Of a stretch of DNA of 38,876 bases, positions 16,153-22,290 are shown piece by piece. Each line of letters begins with the position of its first letter. Position 1 is the first letter of the stretch. Made by a program: the position numbers and the translations under genes. Below the pieces are notes generated by a model. That model was not told the origin of the DNA and made no database searches. It saw nothing but the letters and a program-made list of their open reading frames with translations. Source of the DNA: Clostridia bacterium. Its GTDB lineage: Bacteria > Bacillota > Clostridia > Christensenellales > Aristaeellaceae. The DNA lies in NCBI GenBank assembly GCA_017547805.1, contig JAFYOR010000086.1:1-38876 (forward strand). Reading direction: 5' to 3'.

Positions 16153-16268
16153 AAACAAATCGGTTTTTGAAAAACTTTTTTTGAAAAGTGAGAAAACCTT
16201 TAATCTGTTTACGGAGCTGCATGTTTCCGCGGAAGCATGCGTCGGCGATTCTCTCCGAGAGGGATAAA

Positions 16269-16301
16269 GAGCCCTCCGCAGAGAGTCGGAGGGCTCAGGC
16301 A
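16269..16301 (-). terminator. Terminator at the downstream end of the tRNA-remnant gene array
   Basis: Perfect 10-bp stem (16269-16278 with 16287-16296), 8-base loop. On the minus strand it is followed by TTTATCCC. It lies 52 bp after the stop of the frameshifted ORF. Confidence 0.75.
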
Positions 16302-16347
16302 TGTTTTATCAGATGGTAACCTCCGCCATGTCATCAAGGGTGAAGAA

Positions 16348-16943
16348 TCATGGGTTCGGATTGTAGTGGATTCGTTCTGTTGCGGCCTTTACGCTGCCTG
16401 TGACGGCCAGGAAACACCGGGTGGCGGAATGCCAGTTTCCGGGCGCGCGGTCGAGAGAATCCTCGTTTTGACCGATGTGCGTTCCGTCGGTGAAAAGCAC
16501 GGCGTTATACTTTCGGTAAGCACAGGAATCGAAGTGCATATAGGCTACAAGGATGTATTCACATCTCACAAGAACGCCGACAAAGCTGCCGTCCTTTACG
16601 ACAATGTCGTTGGGCGCGATATCCGGATGCCTGTAGGTATCTTGATACTCTCCCTGACTTGTTTCATGTCGCTTTCAAAATAAATCGAATACTCGGCCGC
16701 CTGACGGAGGATGCGCTCGTATTCATCGGCGGGATACAGCTTCCTGACCAGATAATACGACCGGTCTTTTTCTTTTATTTGAATGGTGTTATCTGTAGTC
16801 TCGGGCGCATCTGTCAGCGTCCAGAGCACATTGGGTTCAAGGTCAGGATTTCTCAGCATGGTTATTCCCACCGTTTTGCTGCTTAGTGTCAGATGGATGC
16901 TTGGCTTTGCGTCCATCATAACATAGAAGGTGTCATTTATCAA
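16348..16943 (-). pseudogene. Frameshifted ORF of unknown function in the tRNA-Ala array
   Basis: Two minus-strand frames join into one coherent protein. The first (16943-16596) starts at a TTG or at ATG 16919 and runs DTFYVMMDAKPSIHLTL...ESDMKQVRE. The second continues YQDTYRHPDIAPNDIVVKDGSFVG...MRCEYILVAYMHFDSCAYRK to the stop at 16348. The break is near 16650, where GAGAG looks like an extra two bases or equivalent. Combined length would be about 195 residues. I recognise no family. The start has no convincing ribosome binding site, so the 5' end may be damaged too. A tRNA-Ala remnant lies just upstream. Confidence 0.6.
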
Positions 16944-16980
16944 TCGTTTGCAGAATCAGGAACAGAGTAAGAAGTTTTGG

Positions 16981-17025
16981 TCTGCGCGAATGCAGCGCGC
17001 TTCCGAGCGTGCATAACGCAACCCC
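16981..17025 (-). pseudogene. tRNA-Ala remnant D (5' half)
   Basis: From 17025 downwards the minus strand reads GGGGTTGCGTTATGCA, then CGCTCGGAAGCGCGCTGCATTCG. This aligns with remnant B through the 5' acceptor, D arm and anticodon arm with one gap, then diverges. The T arm and CCA are gone. It sits 45 bp after the stop of the winged-helix-like gene and 38 bp before the start of the frameshifted ORF. Confidence 0.6.
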
Positions 17026-17069
17026 GATGTGCTTGTCATAACATCATGGATAGATGGAAATTTGGCTAA

Positions 17070-17273
17070 TCAAAGGTAATATTTTCCATCAACAGTTTTA
17101 TGGATTACATTTGTTTCAACCAACTTATCCGTAATACGCTTGAATCCGTTGGGGTTAATCACACCTGCTTCGGTTAATGTCTTGGCTGTTTCAACAGAAG
17201 TCGCTCCGCATGCTTTCAATTTCTTGATGATTACATTTCTTCTAATGAGTGGGATTGGCGGAAAGAATGCCAT
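17070..17273 (-). CDS. Small winged-helix-like protein
   Basis: 67 residues (MAFFPPIPLIRRNVIIKKLKACGATSVETAKTLTEAGV...GKYYL). AGGAGG lies eight bases upstream of the ATG. The pattern helix-helix-GVINPNGFKRITDKLVETNVIHKTVDGKYYL looks like a short winged helix with a terminal beta wing. Similar short proteins are, as I recall, scattered in Clostridia without known role. Base composition is clearly poorer in GC than the core genes. It is one of four genes on the same strand in the tRNA-Ala remnant array. DNA binding is possible, not shown. Confidence 0.7.
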   Translation of the reverse strand: MAFFPPIPLIRRNVIIKKLKACGATSVETAKTLTEAGVINPNGFKRITDKLVETNVIHKTVDGKYYL

Positions 17274-17330
17274 AGGATTATCCTCCTGTCAAATTCAAGT
17301 ATATCTAATAGGTTAACATGGAATAAAAGA

Positions 17331-17354
17331 AAAAACCAGCCCTTTCGGACTGGT
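17331..17354 (-). terminator. Terminator attached to tRNA remnant A
   Basis: Stem 17335-17342 with 17347-17354 (one G-U pair), TTTC loop (GAAA on the transcript), followed on the minus strand by TTTTTTCTTTT-like sequence. It starts four bases after the CCA of remnant A, as in the functional tRNA unit. Confidence 0.75.
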
Positions 17355-17357
17355 CTG

Positions 17358-17439
17358 TGGTGGAGCATATCGGATTCGATTCCTATGACCTCTACAATGC
17401 GAATGTAGCGCGCTACCGAAGGATACCTAACTCAGCCCC
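17358..17439 (-). pseudogene. tRNA-Ala(CGC)-derived remnant A, 82 nt with CCA
   Basis: Minus strand begins GGGGCTGAGTTAGG and ends TATGCTCCACCA. The anticodon arm (CTACA-TTCGCAT-TGTAG) is identical to the functional tRNA-Ala(CGC), and G3-U70 and encoded CCA are kept. The D arm is replaced by a longer TAGGTATCCTTCGGTAGCGC form, and the T loop reads GGAATCGAATCC instead of CCGGTTCGAATCCGG. The acceptor pairs at only five positions. It should not fold as a normal tRNA. The stop and last eight sense codons of the metallophosphoesterase lie inside it. Confidence 0.75.
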
Positions 17440-17994
17440 ATTCTCTTTCGTTGCAGTCTTCTGCTGACGGAAAAGTGCGTTATTTTCAATCAATTCGTCC
17501 AGAGTGGCTGGCGTATAGCCGTTGAGCATGCAGCCTGCATTCAGAGCATGGTCAAAACGGCTCATAAACTGATATACATCATCCCTGCGTATGTGCAAAT
17601 GACCGAACACATGATATCCGCCATAACGCTTGCCATTCCATTCGGCAATAGGAAAATGGCAGAGACATACGGAACGTTCACCATCAACTAAATGCATCAT
17701 CTTGTCAACGGATTCAAAGCAAGAAATAGCCGATGAGTCTGCCAAAGTATGACGATCGTGGTTTCCGATCAGCAAATGTTTTTTTCCTTTGAGCCGACGA
17801 AGATACCATGTGGCCGAATAGCCGTTGCGATAAGCAAAATCGCCTACAATGTAAACGTCATCATTCTCTGCAACTTTTTCGTTCCAGCGGCTGATCAAGG
17901 CAGCGTCCATCTCTTCAATGCTCGAAAATGGTCTCTTATCCATGTCGATGACACGTGCATGACCAAAGTGCAAATCGGAAATATAGTAGATCAT
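17413..17994 (-). CDS. Calcineurin-like metallophosphoesterase
   Basis: 193 residues from the ATG giving MIYYISDLHFGH; the frame starts earlier but GGGGGA nine bases upstream supports this one. Full metal set: D7-x-H9, G51-D52, G77-N78-H79-D80, H113 and G131-H132-L-H134. This is the small YfcE/MJ0936-like or phage-type phosphoesterase group, which hydrolyses phosphodiesters; substrate unknown. The last eight residues (GAELGILR) are encoded by tRNA remnant A and lie beyond the usual NGY(T/M)P...LIENN end of the family, so the remnant only supplies a tail. GC content is low compared with neighbours outside the array. Confidence 0.88.
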   Translation of the reverse strand: MIYYISDLHFGHARVIDMDKRPFSSIEEMDAALISRWNEKVAENDDVYIVGDFAYRNGYSATWYLRRLKGKKHLLIGNHDRHTLADSSAISCFESVDKMMHLVDGERSVCLCHFPIAEWNGKRYGGYHVFGHLHIRRDDVYQFMSRFDHALNAGCMLNGYTPATLDELIENNALFRQQKTATKENGAELGILR

Positions 17995-18114
17995 AGTTGC
18001 GCTTCCCCCTTCCTCAATTGTTTGTTCAAACAATTATATCATATCAAAAACGTAGAGTTTTGAAAAGCATTTCCGTCTGTTCCGGCGATTTGCGTTGGCT
18101 TCAGCAATAAAGCA

Positions 18115-18143
18115 AAAGACCTTCTCAAAAGGAGAAGGTCTTT
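18115..18143 (-). terminator. Terminator attached to tRNA remnant B
   Basis: Perfect 12-bp arms (18115-18126 with 18132-18143), 5-base loop; the minus strand continues into TTTGC. Its core ACCTTCTC/GAGAAGGT is nearly the same as the terminator of the functional tRNA-Ala(CGC) (TCCTTCTC/GAGAAGGA), so tRNA and terminator appear to have been duplicated together. Confidence 0.8.
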
Positions 18144-18144
18144 G

Positions 18145-18226
18145 TGGTGGAGCATACCGGATTCGATTCCTATGACCTCTACAATACGAATGCAGCGCGC
18201 TGCCGAAGGATGCCTATCTCATCCCC
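18145..18226 (-). pseudogene. tRNA-Ala-derived remnant B, 82 nt with CCA
   Basis: Same length as remnant A and identical at 75 of 82 positions by hand count, including the altered D arm and T arm. The anticodon loop reads TTCGTAT (CGT), the acceptor pairs at only four positions, and the CCA and G3-U70 pair remain. It lies 28 bp after the stop of the GyrI-like gene and is followed at once by a terminator. Confidence 0.75.
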
Positions 18227-18253
18227 GATCGAGAGGTTCAGATTGGGACTTAA

Positions 18254-18718
18254 TTAGATGGCTCTGATTGGGAAAAACATATAGTTCTTTCCATTGGCTG
18301 GACAAGTAAAATCGTGAACTGCCCCAACCAATGCAATACTGTTTGTTACCATGTAGCTTAGTATCTCTGCGAACGTATTTTCGTTTTCTGTTTCTGCACA
18401 AATATATTCAAAACCCGGAATCGTCCATTTTGTCCATCCCTGGGGCGCTTCAGCATCATCAACACACTCGACACCAGCAAGGTATAGTCCTTTGCTGAAG
18501 TTATCTTCCCACGGCTTGTATGCATGGGAACAATCGGACATTGCACCCCAAATACCAACCAAATTGCCATTTTCGTCTTTTTTAGCCAACGGCTGAACTT
18601 CGCTAAAATGAGAGTTCGCATCCGACCATAATTTTTGAATAAAGCCTTGACCATCCATAGTTGAACCTTCTTTACCGATTACAACGAATGTATCTTTTAT
18701 GCGCTTCTCGATCTTCAT
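18254..18718 (-). CDS. GyrI-like / AraC effector-binding-domain protein
   Basis: 154 residues starting MKIEKRIKDTFVVIGKEGS, with GGAGGG six bases upstream of the ATG. The order beta strand (TFVVIGKEGS), helix with W (IQKLWSDANSHF), VGIWGAMSD, YLAGVECVDD, GWTKWTIPGFEYICAE and a final FPI strand is that of stand-alone GyrI-like small-molecule-binding proteins, related to the effector domains of BmrR and Rob. They bind hydrophobic or cationic ligands, or gyrase in the case of GyrI. No HTH is present. GC content is low and the gene sits between tRNA remnants B and C, so recent acquisition is likely. Confidence 0.8.
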   Translation of the reverse strand: MKIEKRIKDTFVVIGKEGSTMDGQGFIQKLWSDANSHFSEVQPLAKKDENGNLVGIWGAMSDCSHAYKPWEDNFSKGLYLAGVECVDDAEAPQGWTKWTIPGFEYICAETENENTFAEILSYMVTNSIALVGAVHDFTCPANGKNYMFFPIRAI

Positions 18719-18795
18719 ACGAACCCTCCAAATTCAAGTTTATCGAGTATATGATAGCATGAATAGATGCAGGTATCAATCGTACATGGATGAAA

Positions 18796-18825
18796 AGCGG
18801 ACAATTCATCGCTGAATTCTCCGCT
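18796..18825 (-). terminator. Terminator-like hairpin attached to tRNA remnant C
   Basis: Arms 18796-18808 and 18813-18825 pair with one internal mismatch around a 4-base loop; the minus strand continues TTTTCATCC. Confidence 0.65.
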
Positions 18826-18839
18826 CTGGTAAATCATGC

Positions 18840-18883
18840 ACCAAGCAATGCGAATGCGTCGCTACCAACTGTGCTAATGCCCT
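18840..18883 (-). pseudogene. tRNA-Ala(CGC) remnant C (5' half)
   Basis: Minus strand GGGCATTAGCACAGTTGG then TAGCG is identical to the functional tRNA-Ala(CGC) through the 5' acceptor and D arm, and the CATTCGCATTG anticodon part is kept. The T arm and 3' acceptor are lost. Its D arm is of the functional type, unlike remnants A, B and D. Confidence 0.7.
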
Positions 18884-18967
18884 ATGTGAATTTGTTCGAT
18901 TTCTTATACCAATTACGTTTTTGTGCAATTGGACTGATATTTTCGCTTTGTTCCATACATAATGAAA

Positions 18968-18993
18968 AAGTCCTTCTCTTTCGAGAAGGACTT
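18968..18993 (-). terminator. Terminator of tRNA-Ala(CGC)
   Basis: Perfect 11-bp arms (18968-18978 with 18983-18993), 4-base loop, minus strand continuing TTTCAT. The hairpin begins at the last base of the encoded CCA. Confidence 0.82.
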
Positions 18994-19068
18994 GGTGGAG
19001 CATACCGGATTCGAACCGGTGACCTCTACAATGCGAATGTAGCGCGCTACCAACTGTGCTAATGCCCC
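18993..19068 (-). tRNA. tRNA-Ala (anticodon CGC), CCA encoded
   Basis: 76 bases. Acceptor GGGGCAT/ATGCTCC with G3-U70, anticodon stem CTACA/TGTAG around TTCGCAT (CGC, reading the GCG codons common in this genome), T arm ACCGG-TTCGAAT-CCGGT, A73 and CCA. The D stem GCAC/GCGC has an A12-C23 mismatch. Four degenerate relatives of this tRNA lie downstream on the same strand. Confidence 0.93.
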
Positions 19069-19075
19069 ATAAAGA

Positions 19076-19140
19076 TATGTAAAGCGAATTGAATCGGTTT
19101 CGCTGTTGACCGTTGTCGGGTGATCTCCCGAACGAAGTAC
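19076..19140 (-). promoter_or_regulatory. Leader upstream of tRNA-Ala(CGC)
   Basis: About 65 bases between the promoter and the tRNA, containing a TCGGG/CCCGA hairpin (19116-19131) close to the transcript start. No coding capacity. Confidence 0.4.
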
Positions 19141-19168
19141 ATTATACCACGTTTTCTGTGAAATGCAA
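19141..19168 (-). promoter_or_regulatory. Promoter of tRNA-Ala(CGC)
   Basis: Minus strand TTGCAT (19168-19163), 16-bp spacer, perfect TATAAT (19146-19141). Confidence 0.6.
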
Positions 19169-19216
19169 GAGGGGATTTCAACTTTTTTTGAAAAAACAGG
19201 CAGAAAAAGCAAAGAA

Positions 19217-19245
19217 GAAACCGGAGACCTTCCGTCTCCGGTTTC
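19217..19245. terminator. Terminator hairpin between the Trp transporter and the tRNA array
   Basis: Perfect 12-bp arms (19217-19228 with 19234-19245) and CTTCC loop. The minus strand continues TTCTTTGCTTTTT, so it would end transcripts coming from the ABC transporter operon. Confidence 0.75.
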
Positions 19246-19351
19246 GTGCTGTTCGCCATATTTCAATAAACCGCTCAGGACCAGCTGCGGAGCGCCCATT
19301 GCGCGAACGCAGCGACTCAAACCGCCGCGAAGCGAAGCGGGTGTGGCGAAA

Positions 19352-19398
19352 ACCTCATCCGTCTGCCTTCGGCAGCCACCTTCCCCAAAGGGGAAGGC
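19352..19398. repeat. Double-hairpin intergenic repeat of gut Firmicutes type
   Basis: CCTCATCCGT followed by a CTGCC-TTC-GGCAG hairpin (19363-19375) and a CCTTCCCC-AAA-GGGGAAGG hairpin (19379-19397). I recall this arrangement as a dispersed noncoding repeat in Clostridia genomes; copy number here is not known. Further short inverted repeats fill 19260-19350. Confidence 0.55.
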
Positions 19399-19516
19399 TT
19401 ATTCGGTTAAGGACCGCGAAGCGGCAATAATTAACGAGGTAAGTGATCGCGGGCCTTCTGCCCGCAGATCACGCGTTAGAAGCAAGGCGAAGCGAAGTGC
19501 AAATGGCCTCAGGCCA
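19399..19516. other. Noncoding stretch downstream of the ABC transporter operon
   Basis: Contains a GTGATCGCGGGC/GCCCGCAGATCAC hairpin (19443-19472) and the palindrome ATGGCCTCAGGCCAT touching the stop of the ATPase gene. No gene is seen. Confidence 0.4.
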
Positions 19517-20290
19517 TCAGTTGCCGCATTCGATGGAGATTTCGTTGAACTTGGTGAGCAGATGCTCAACCTTCAGCCCCTTTCGCGCTTCGCCGGAAAG
19601 ATCCAGCTCCGCATGCCCCTGATGCATCATCAGCAGCCGGTCGCCGTATTCCACGGCGTAGCGCAGATTGTGGGTGACCATGATCGTCGTGAGCTTCTTT
19701 TCCGCGACGATCTTTCCGGTGAGCTGCATGATGATCTCCGCCGTCTTCGGGTCAAGCGCAGCCGTGTGCTCGTCCAGAATCAGGAACTCGATCGGGGTCA
19801 TCGTGCTCATGAGCAGCGCCATCGCCTGACGCTGACCGCCGGAGAGGCTGCCCACCATCACGCCCATCTTGTCTTCCAGTCCCAGCCCCAGCTGCGCAAG
19901 CAGCTCCTGATAGTGCGCCGTCTTCTTTTTGTTGACGCAGGGCATCAGGTTGAAGGGCTTGCCCTTGTTGTCCGCCATGGACATGTTTTCAAGGATCGTC
20001 ATCGAGGGACAGGTGCCGCGCGAGGGATCCTGATAGACGCGCCCGATGCGCCGCAGACGCTTGTGTTCGGGCATGCTTGTGATGTCCGTGCCGGAGATGA
20101 GGATCTTTCCCTCGTCCACGGGGATGGAGCCGCAGATGATGTTGAGCATCGAGGTTTTGCCCGAGCCGTTGGAACCCACGACGCAGACAAACTGCTTGTC
20201 CGGGATGGTCAGCGAGAAGTCGTTGAACAGACAGGTTTCATTCACCGTGCCCCGCTGATAGATTTTGTGAATGCTCTGCAGTTCAAGCAC
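19517..20290 (-). CDS. trpZ: ABC transporter ATP-binding protein (TrpZ-like)
   Basis: 257 residues. The motor subunit of a TrpXYZ-type importer. Walker A GSNGSGKTS (about 39-47), signature LSGGQRQAM, Walker B LILDEHTAAL and the H-loop VTHN are all present. It starts at GTG 20290, preceded by AAGGTG, and overlaps the end of the permease gene by 8 bases, so the two are translationally coupled. The tryptophan assignment rests on the gene order SBP-permease-ATPase of this family and the T-box leader in front of the operon. Confidence 0.88.
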   Translation of the reverse strand: MLELQSIHKIYQRGTVNETCLFNDFSLTIPDKQFVCVVGSNGSGKTSMLNIICGSIPVDEGKILISGTDITSMPEHKRLRRIGRVYQDPSRGTCPSMTILENMSMADNKGKPFNLMPCVNKKKTAHYQELLAQLGLGLEDKMGVMVGSLSGGQRQAMALLMSTMTPIEFLILDEHTAALDPKTAEIIMQLTGKIVAEKKLTTIMVTHNLRYAVEYGDRLLMMHQGHAELDLSGEARKGLKVEHLLTKFNEISIECGN

Positions 20291-21161
20291 GGCGCTTCAC
20301 CTTCTTTCTGTCGGAGCCGAGGACGATGATGATCAGCAGCAGCGCTGCCGTGACGAGCTTGAGATCGAACGGAGAAAGACCGAAATTGAGCGCCAGCGCC
20401 ACGCAGCCCTTGTAGAGAATCGAGCCGAGAACGACAGCCGTCGTCGCGCGCAGGAAGCGCAGACCCTTGAGAAGCTGGGTGCCGACGATGACGGAGGCCA
20501 CGGCAAGCACCAGCGTGCCGGTGCCCATGGAGATGTCAAAGTAACGCTGGTACTGGCACATGATGCAGCCGGAAAGCGCAACCAGCGCGTTGGCAATGGC
20601 CAGACCCAGAATCTTGACCGAGCCGCTGTCCTTGGCGAGGGTCGATACCAGCGTCGGGTTGTCGCCCGTTGCGCGCAGCAGGAAGCCGGAACGCGTGGCG
20701 AGGTAGAGATCCATGAGCACCTTCGCCAGCAGCGTGAGCGCAGCGAGGATGATTACCGGCACATATGTCTGCATCTCAAAGGAAAGGGAGGAAACCAGCG
20801 GGTTTTTGAAGATCGTGTCGTTCATGAAAAGCTGAACGTTGGATCGTCCCGCGATGTGCAGGTTTACGGAGTAAAGGCCGGTCATCACGATGATGCCCGA
20901 GAGCAGATCGCGCACCTTGAGCCGGACGTGGATCACGCCCGTCAGGACGCCCGCCAGCGCGCCGGCGAGCATCGACGCCGGGATCGTCAGCAGGGGGGAA
21001 ATGCCCTTGGTCATCATCAGCGCGGTGACGGCAGCCCCCAACGGAAAGGAGGAGTCCACAGTCATGTCCGGGAAATCGAGAATCTTGAAGGTGATGTATA
21101 CGCCCAGGGCGAGGATCGCGTAAATCAGTCCCTGCTCAAGGACGCTCAGCAGCAGTGTCAT
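20283..21161 (-). CDS. trpY: ABC transporter permease (TrpY-like)
   Basis: 292 residues with 8 to 9 hydrophobic segments, of the branched-chain/ribose-type permease fold. GVYITFKILDFPDMTVDSSFPLGAAVTA near the N-terminus is typical of the TrpY/YufQ-like subgroup that goes with PF04392-type binding proteins. GGAGG lies seven bases upstream of the ATG. It forms the membrane channel for the ligand delivered by the binding protein encoded upstream. Confidence 0.88.
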   Translation of the reverse strand: MTLLLSVLEQGLIYAILALGVYITFKILDFPDMTVDSSFPLGAAVTALMMTKGISPLLTIPASMLAGALAGVLTGVIHVRLKVRDLLSGIIVMTGLYSVNLHIAGRSNVQLFMNDTIFKNPLVSSLSFEMQTYVPVIILAALTLLAKVLMDLYLATRSGFLLRATGDNPTLVSTLAKDSGSVKILGLAIANALVALSGCIMCQYQRYFDISMGTGTLVLAVASVIVGTQLLKGLRFLRATTAVVLGSILYKGCVALALNFGLSPFDLKLVTAALLLIIIVLGSDRKKVKRRA

Positions 21162-21179
21162 GCGGAAACCTCCGGTGAT

Positions 21180-21225
21180 GGTTATTGAGGGAAAGGCGGG
21201 AGGAGCAGAGCCCCTCCCCTACAGG
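21180..21225. repeat. GC-rich inverted repeat between binding protein and permease genes
   Basis: GGCGGGAGG...CCCCTCCCC in the 84-bp gap inside the operon. It resembles a dispersed gut-Firmicutes repeat (a GTAGGGGAGGGGC...CCTCCCGCC type sequence). On the transcript it could form a hairpin that stabilises the binding-protein part of the message; that is inference. Confidence 0.4.
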
Positions 21226-21245
21226 AATGGCAGGGAAAATGAAAA

Positions 21246-22208
21246 TCACTCGGCTTCGATCGCGCGGGCGGCGAGCTCGTCATTGAGGGTGACGCCGAAC
21301 TGCTTCATGACCTTGCTGTTGACGTACAGGCCCGGCTCGGTGATGATTTCGTAGGGGATATCGCCGGCCTTCGCTTCGCCCTTGAGCACCTTGGCGGCCA
21401 TCAGACCGGTCTGCTTGCCAAGCGCAAGATAGTCAAGGCCTTCCGCGGCGATGCAGCCCAGCTTGACCTGCTCGATTTCGCTGCCGAAGACGGGCTTCTT
21501 CGCGGCGTTCGCCTTGTCCAGCATCAGCGCGAGGGCGGAAACGACGGTGTTGTCGGTCAGGTTGGAAAGGCAGTCGACCTTGGGCAGCAGGGCGTCCAGC
21601 GCCAGGGGCATGTCAGCGATGGTGCTGATGCCGGATTCGACGATTTCAAAGCCGTAGTTGGGCGCGAGCTGCTTGTAGATCTCGATGGCGGAAAGAGAGT
21701 TAACCTCACTGGTGGTGTAGAGGATGCCGATCTTCTTGGCGTCCGGGAGCATGGCGCGGATGGTCTTGAGCTGCGCATCGATGGGCAGTGCATCGGAGGT
21801 GCCGGTAATGTCGCCGGTAGCCTTGCCGTCAGCGGCAGCAAAGCCAGCAGCGACGGGATCGGTGACAGCGGTGAAGATCGTGGGGATGCGGCCGGAGGCG
21901 GCATTGTAGCAGGCCTGCGCCATCGGGGTGGCGATGCCGACCATCATGTCGACCTTCTTGCCGGCAAACTGACCGGCGATCTGCTGGGCGATGCCCATGT
22001 CCGCCTGTGCGTTCTGGTAATCCACCTTCAGGTTTTCACCTTCCACGATGCCCGCCTCGGCAAGACCGGCGAGGAAACCTTCGTAGCAGTTGTCAAGGGA
22101 GGCGTGCGGGGCGAACTGGCCGATGCCGATGGTGTAGCTCTGGGCAAAGGCGAGGGAAGAGACGAGAATCAGGGCGAGGGCGATCATCATGGTCAGGGTG
22201 CGCTTCAT
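21246..22208 (-). CDS. trpX: ABC transporter substrate-binding protein (TrpX-like)
   Basis: 320 residues: signal peptide (MKRTLTMMIALALILVSSLAFAQ), then a periplasmic-binding-type fold of the TrpX group (PF04392), with YTIGIGQFAPHASLDNCYEGFLAGLAEAG, PTIFTAVTDPVAAGF and KKIGILYTTSEVNS. It probably captures tryptophan. The signal has no lipobox cysteine, odd for a binding protein of a monoderm cell. The start has AGGAGG eight bases upstream and follows a T-box leader. It is the first gene of the operon and likely the most strongly expressed. Confidence 0.88.
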   Translation of the reverse strand: MKRTLTMMIALALILVSSLAFAQSYTIGIGQFAPHASLDNCYEGFLAGLAEAGIVEGENLKVDYQNAQADMGIAQQIAGQFAGKKVDMMVGIATPMAQACYNAASGRIPTIFTAVTDPVAAGFAAADGKATGDITGTSDALPIDAQLKTIRAMLPDAKKIGILYTTSEVNSLSAIEIYKQLAPNYGFEIVESGISTIADMPLALDALLPKVDCLSNLTDNTVVSALALMLDKANAAKKPVFGSEIEQVKLGCIAAEGLDYLALGKQTGLMAAKVLKGEAKAGDIPYEIITEPGLYVNSKVMKQFGVTLNDELAARAIEAE

Positions 22209-22290
22209 AATTTGTTCCTCCTGTTTTCTGGGGCGTTAGCCCGGTCGGTCGTGGGGAAGGACGGGAAGCGTTTATATGAGCCATGGAATG

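Noticed and set aside
17358-18226. Remnants A and B as tmRNA or as functional tRNAs for another amino acid
   Set aside because: They begin GGGGCTG-like and end in CCA as tmRNA does, but 82 nt is far too short and no tag frame exists. As tRNAs they fail in the acceptor, D and T arms.
16269-19068. The tRNA array as a CRISPR array or a classical integron
   Set aside because: Repeats are tRNA-derived, unevenly spaced and separated by whole genes, so not CRISPR; no integron integrase or attC-type core site (R box GTTRRRY) was seen.
19163-20329. A 388-codon plus-strand frame across the repeat region and the TrpZ-like gene
   Set aside because: It runs through noncoding hairpins and then antisense to a canonical ABC ATPase; no ribosome binding site or motif.
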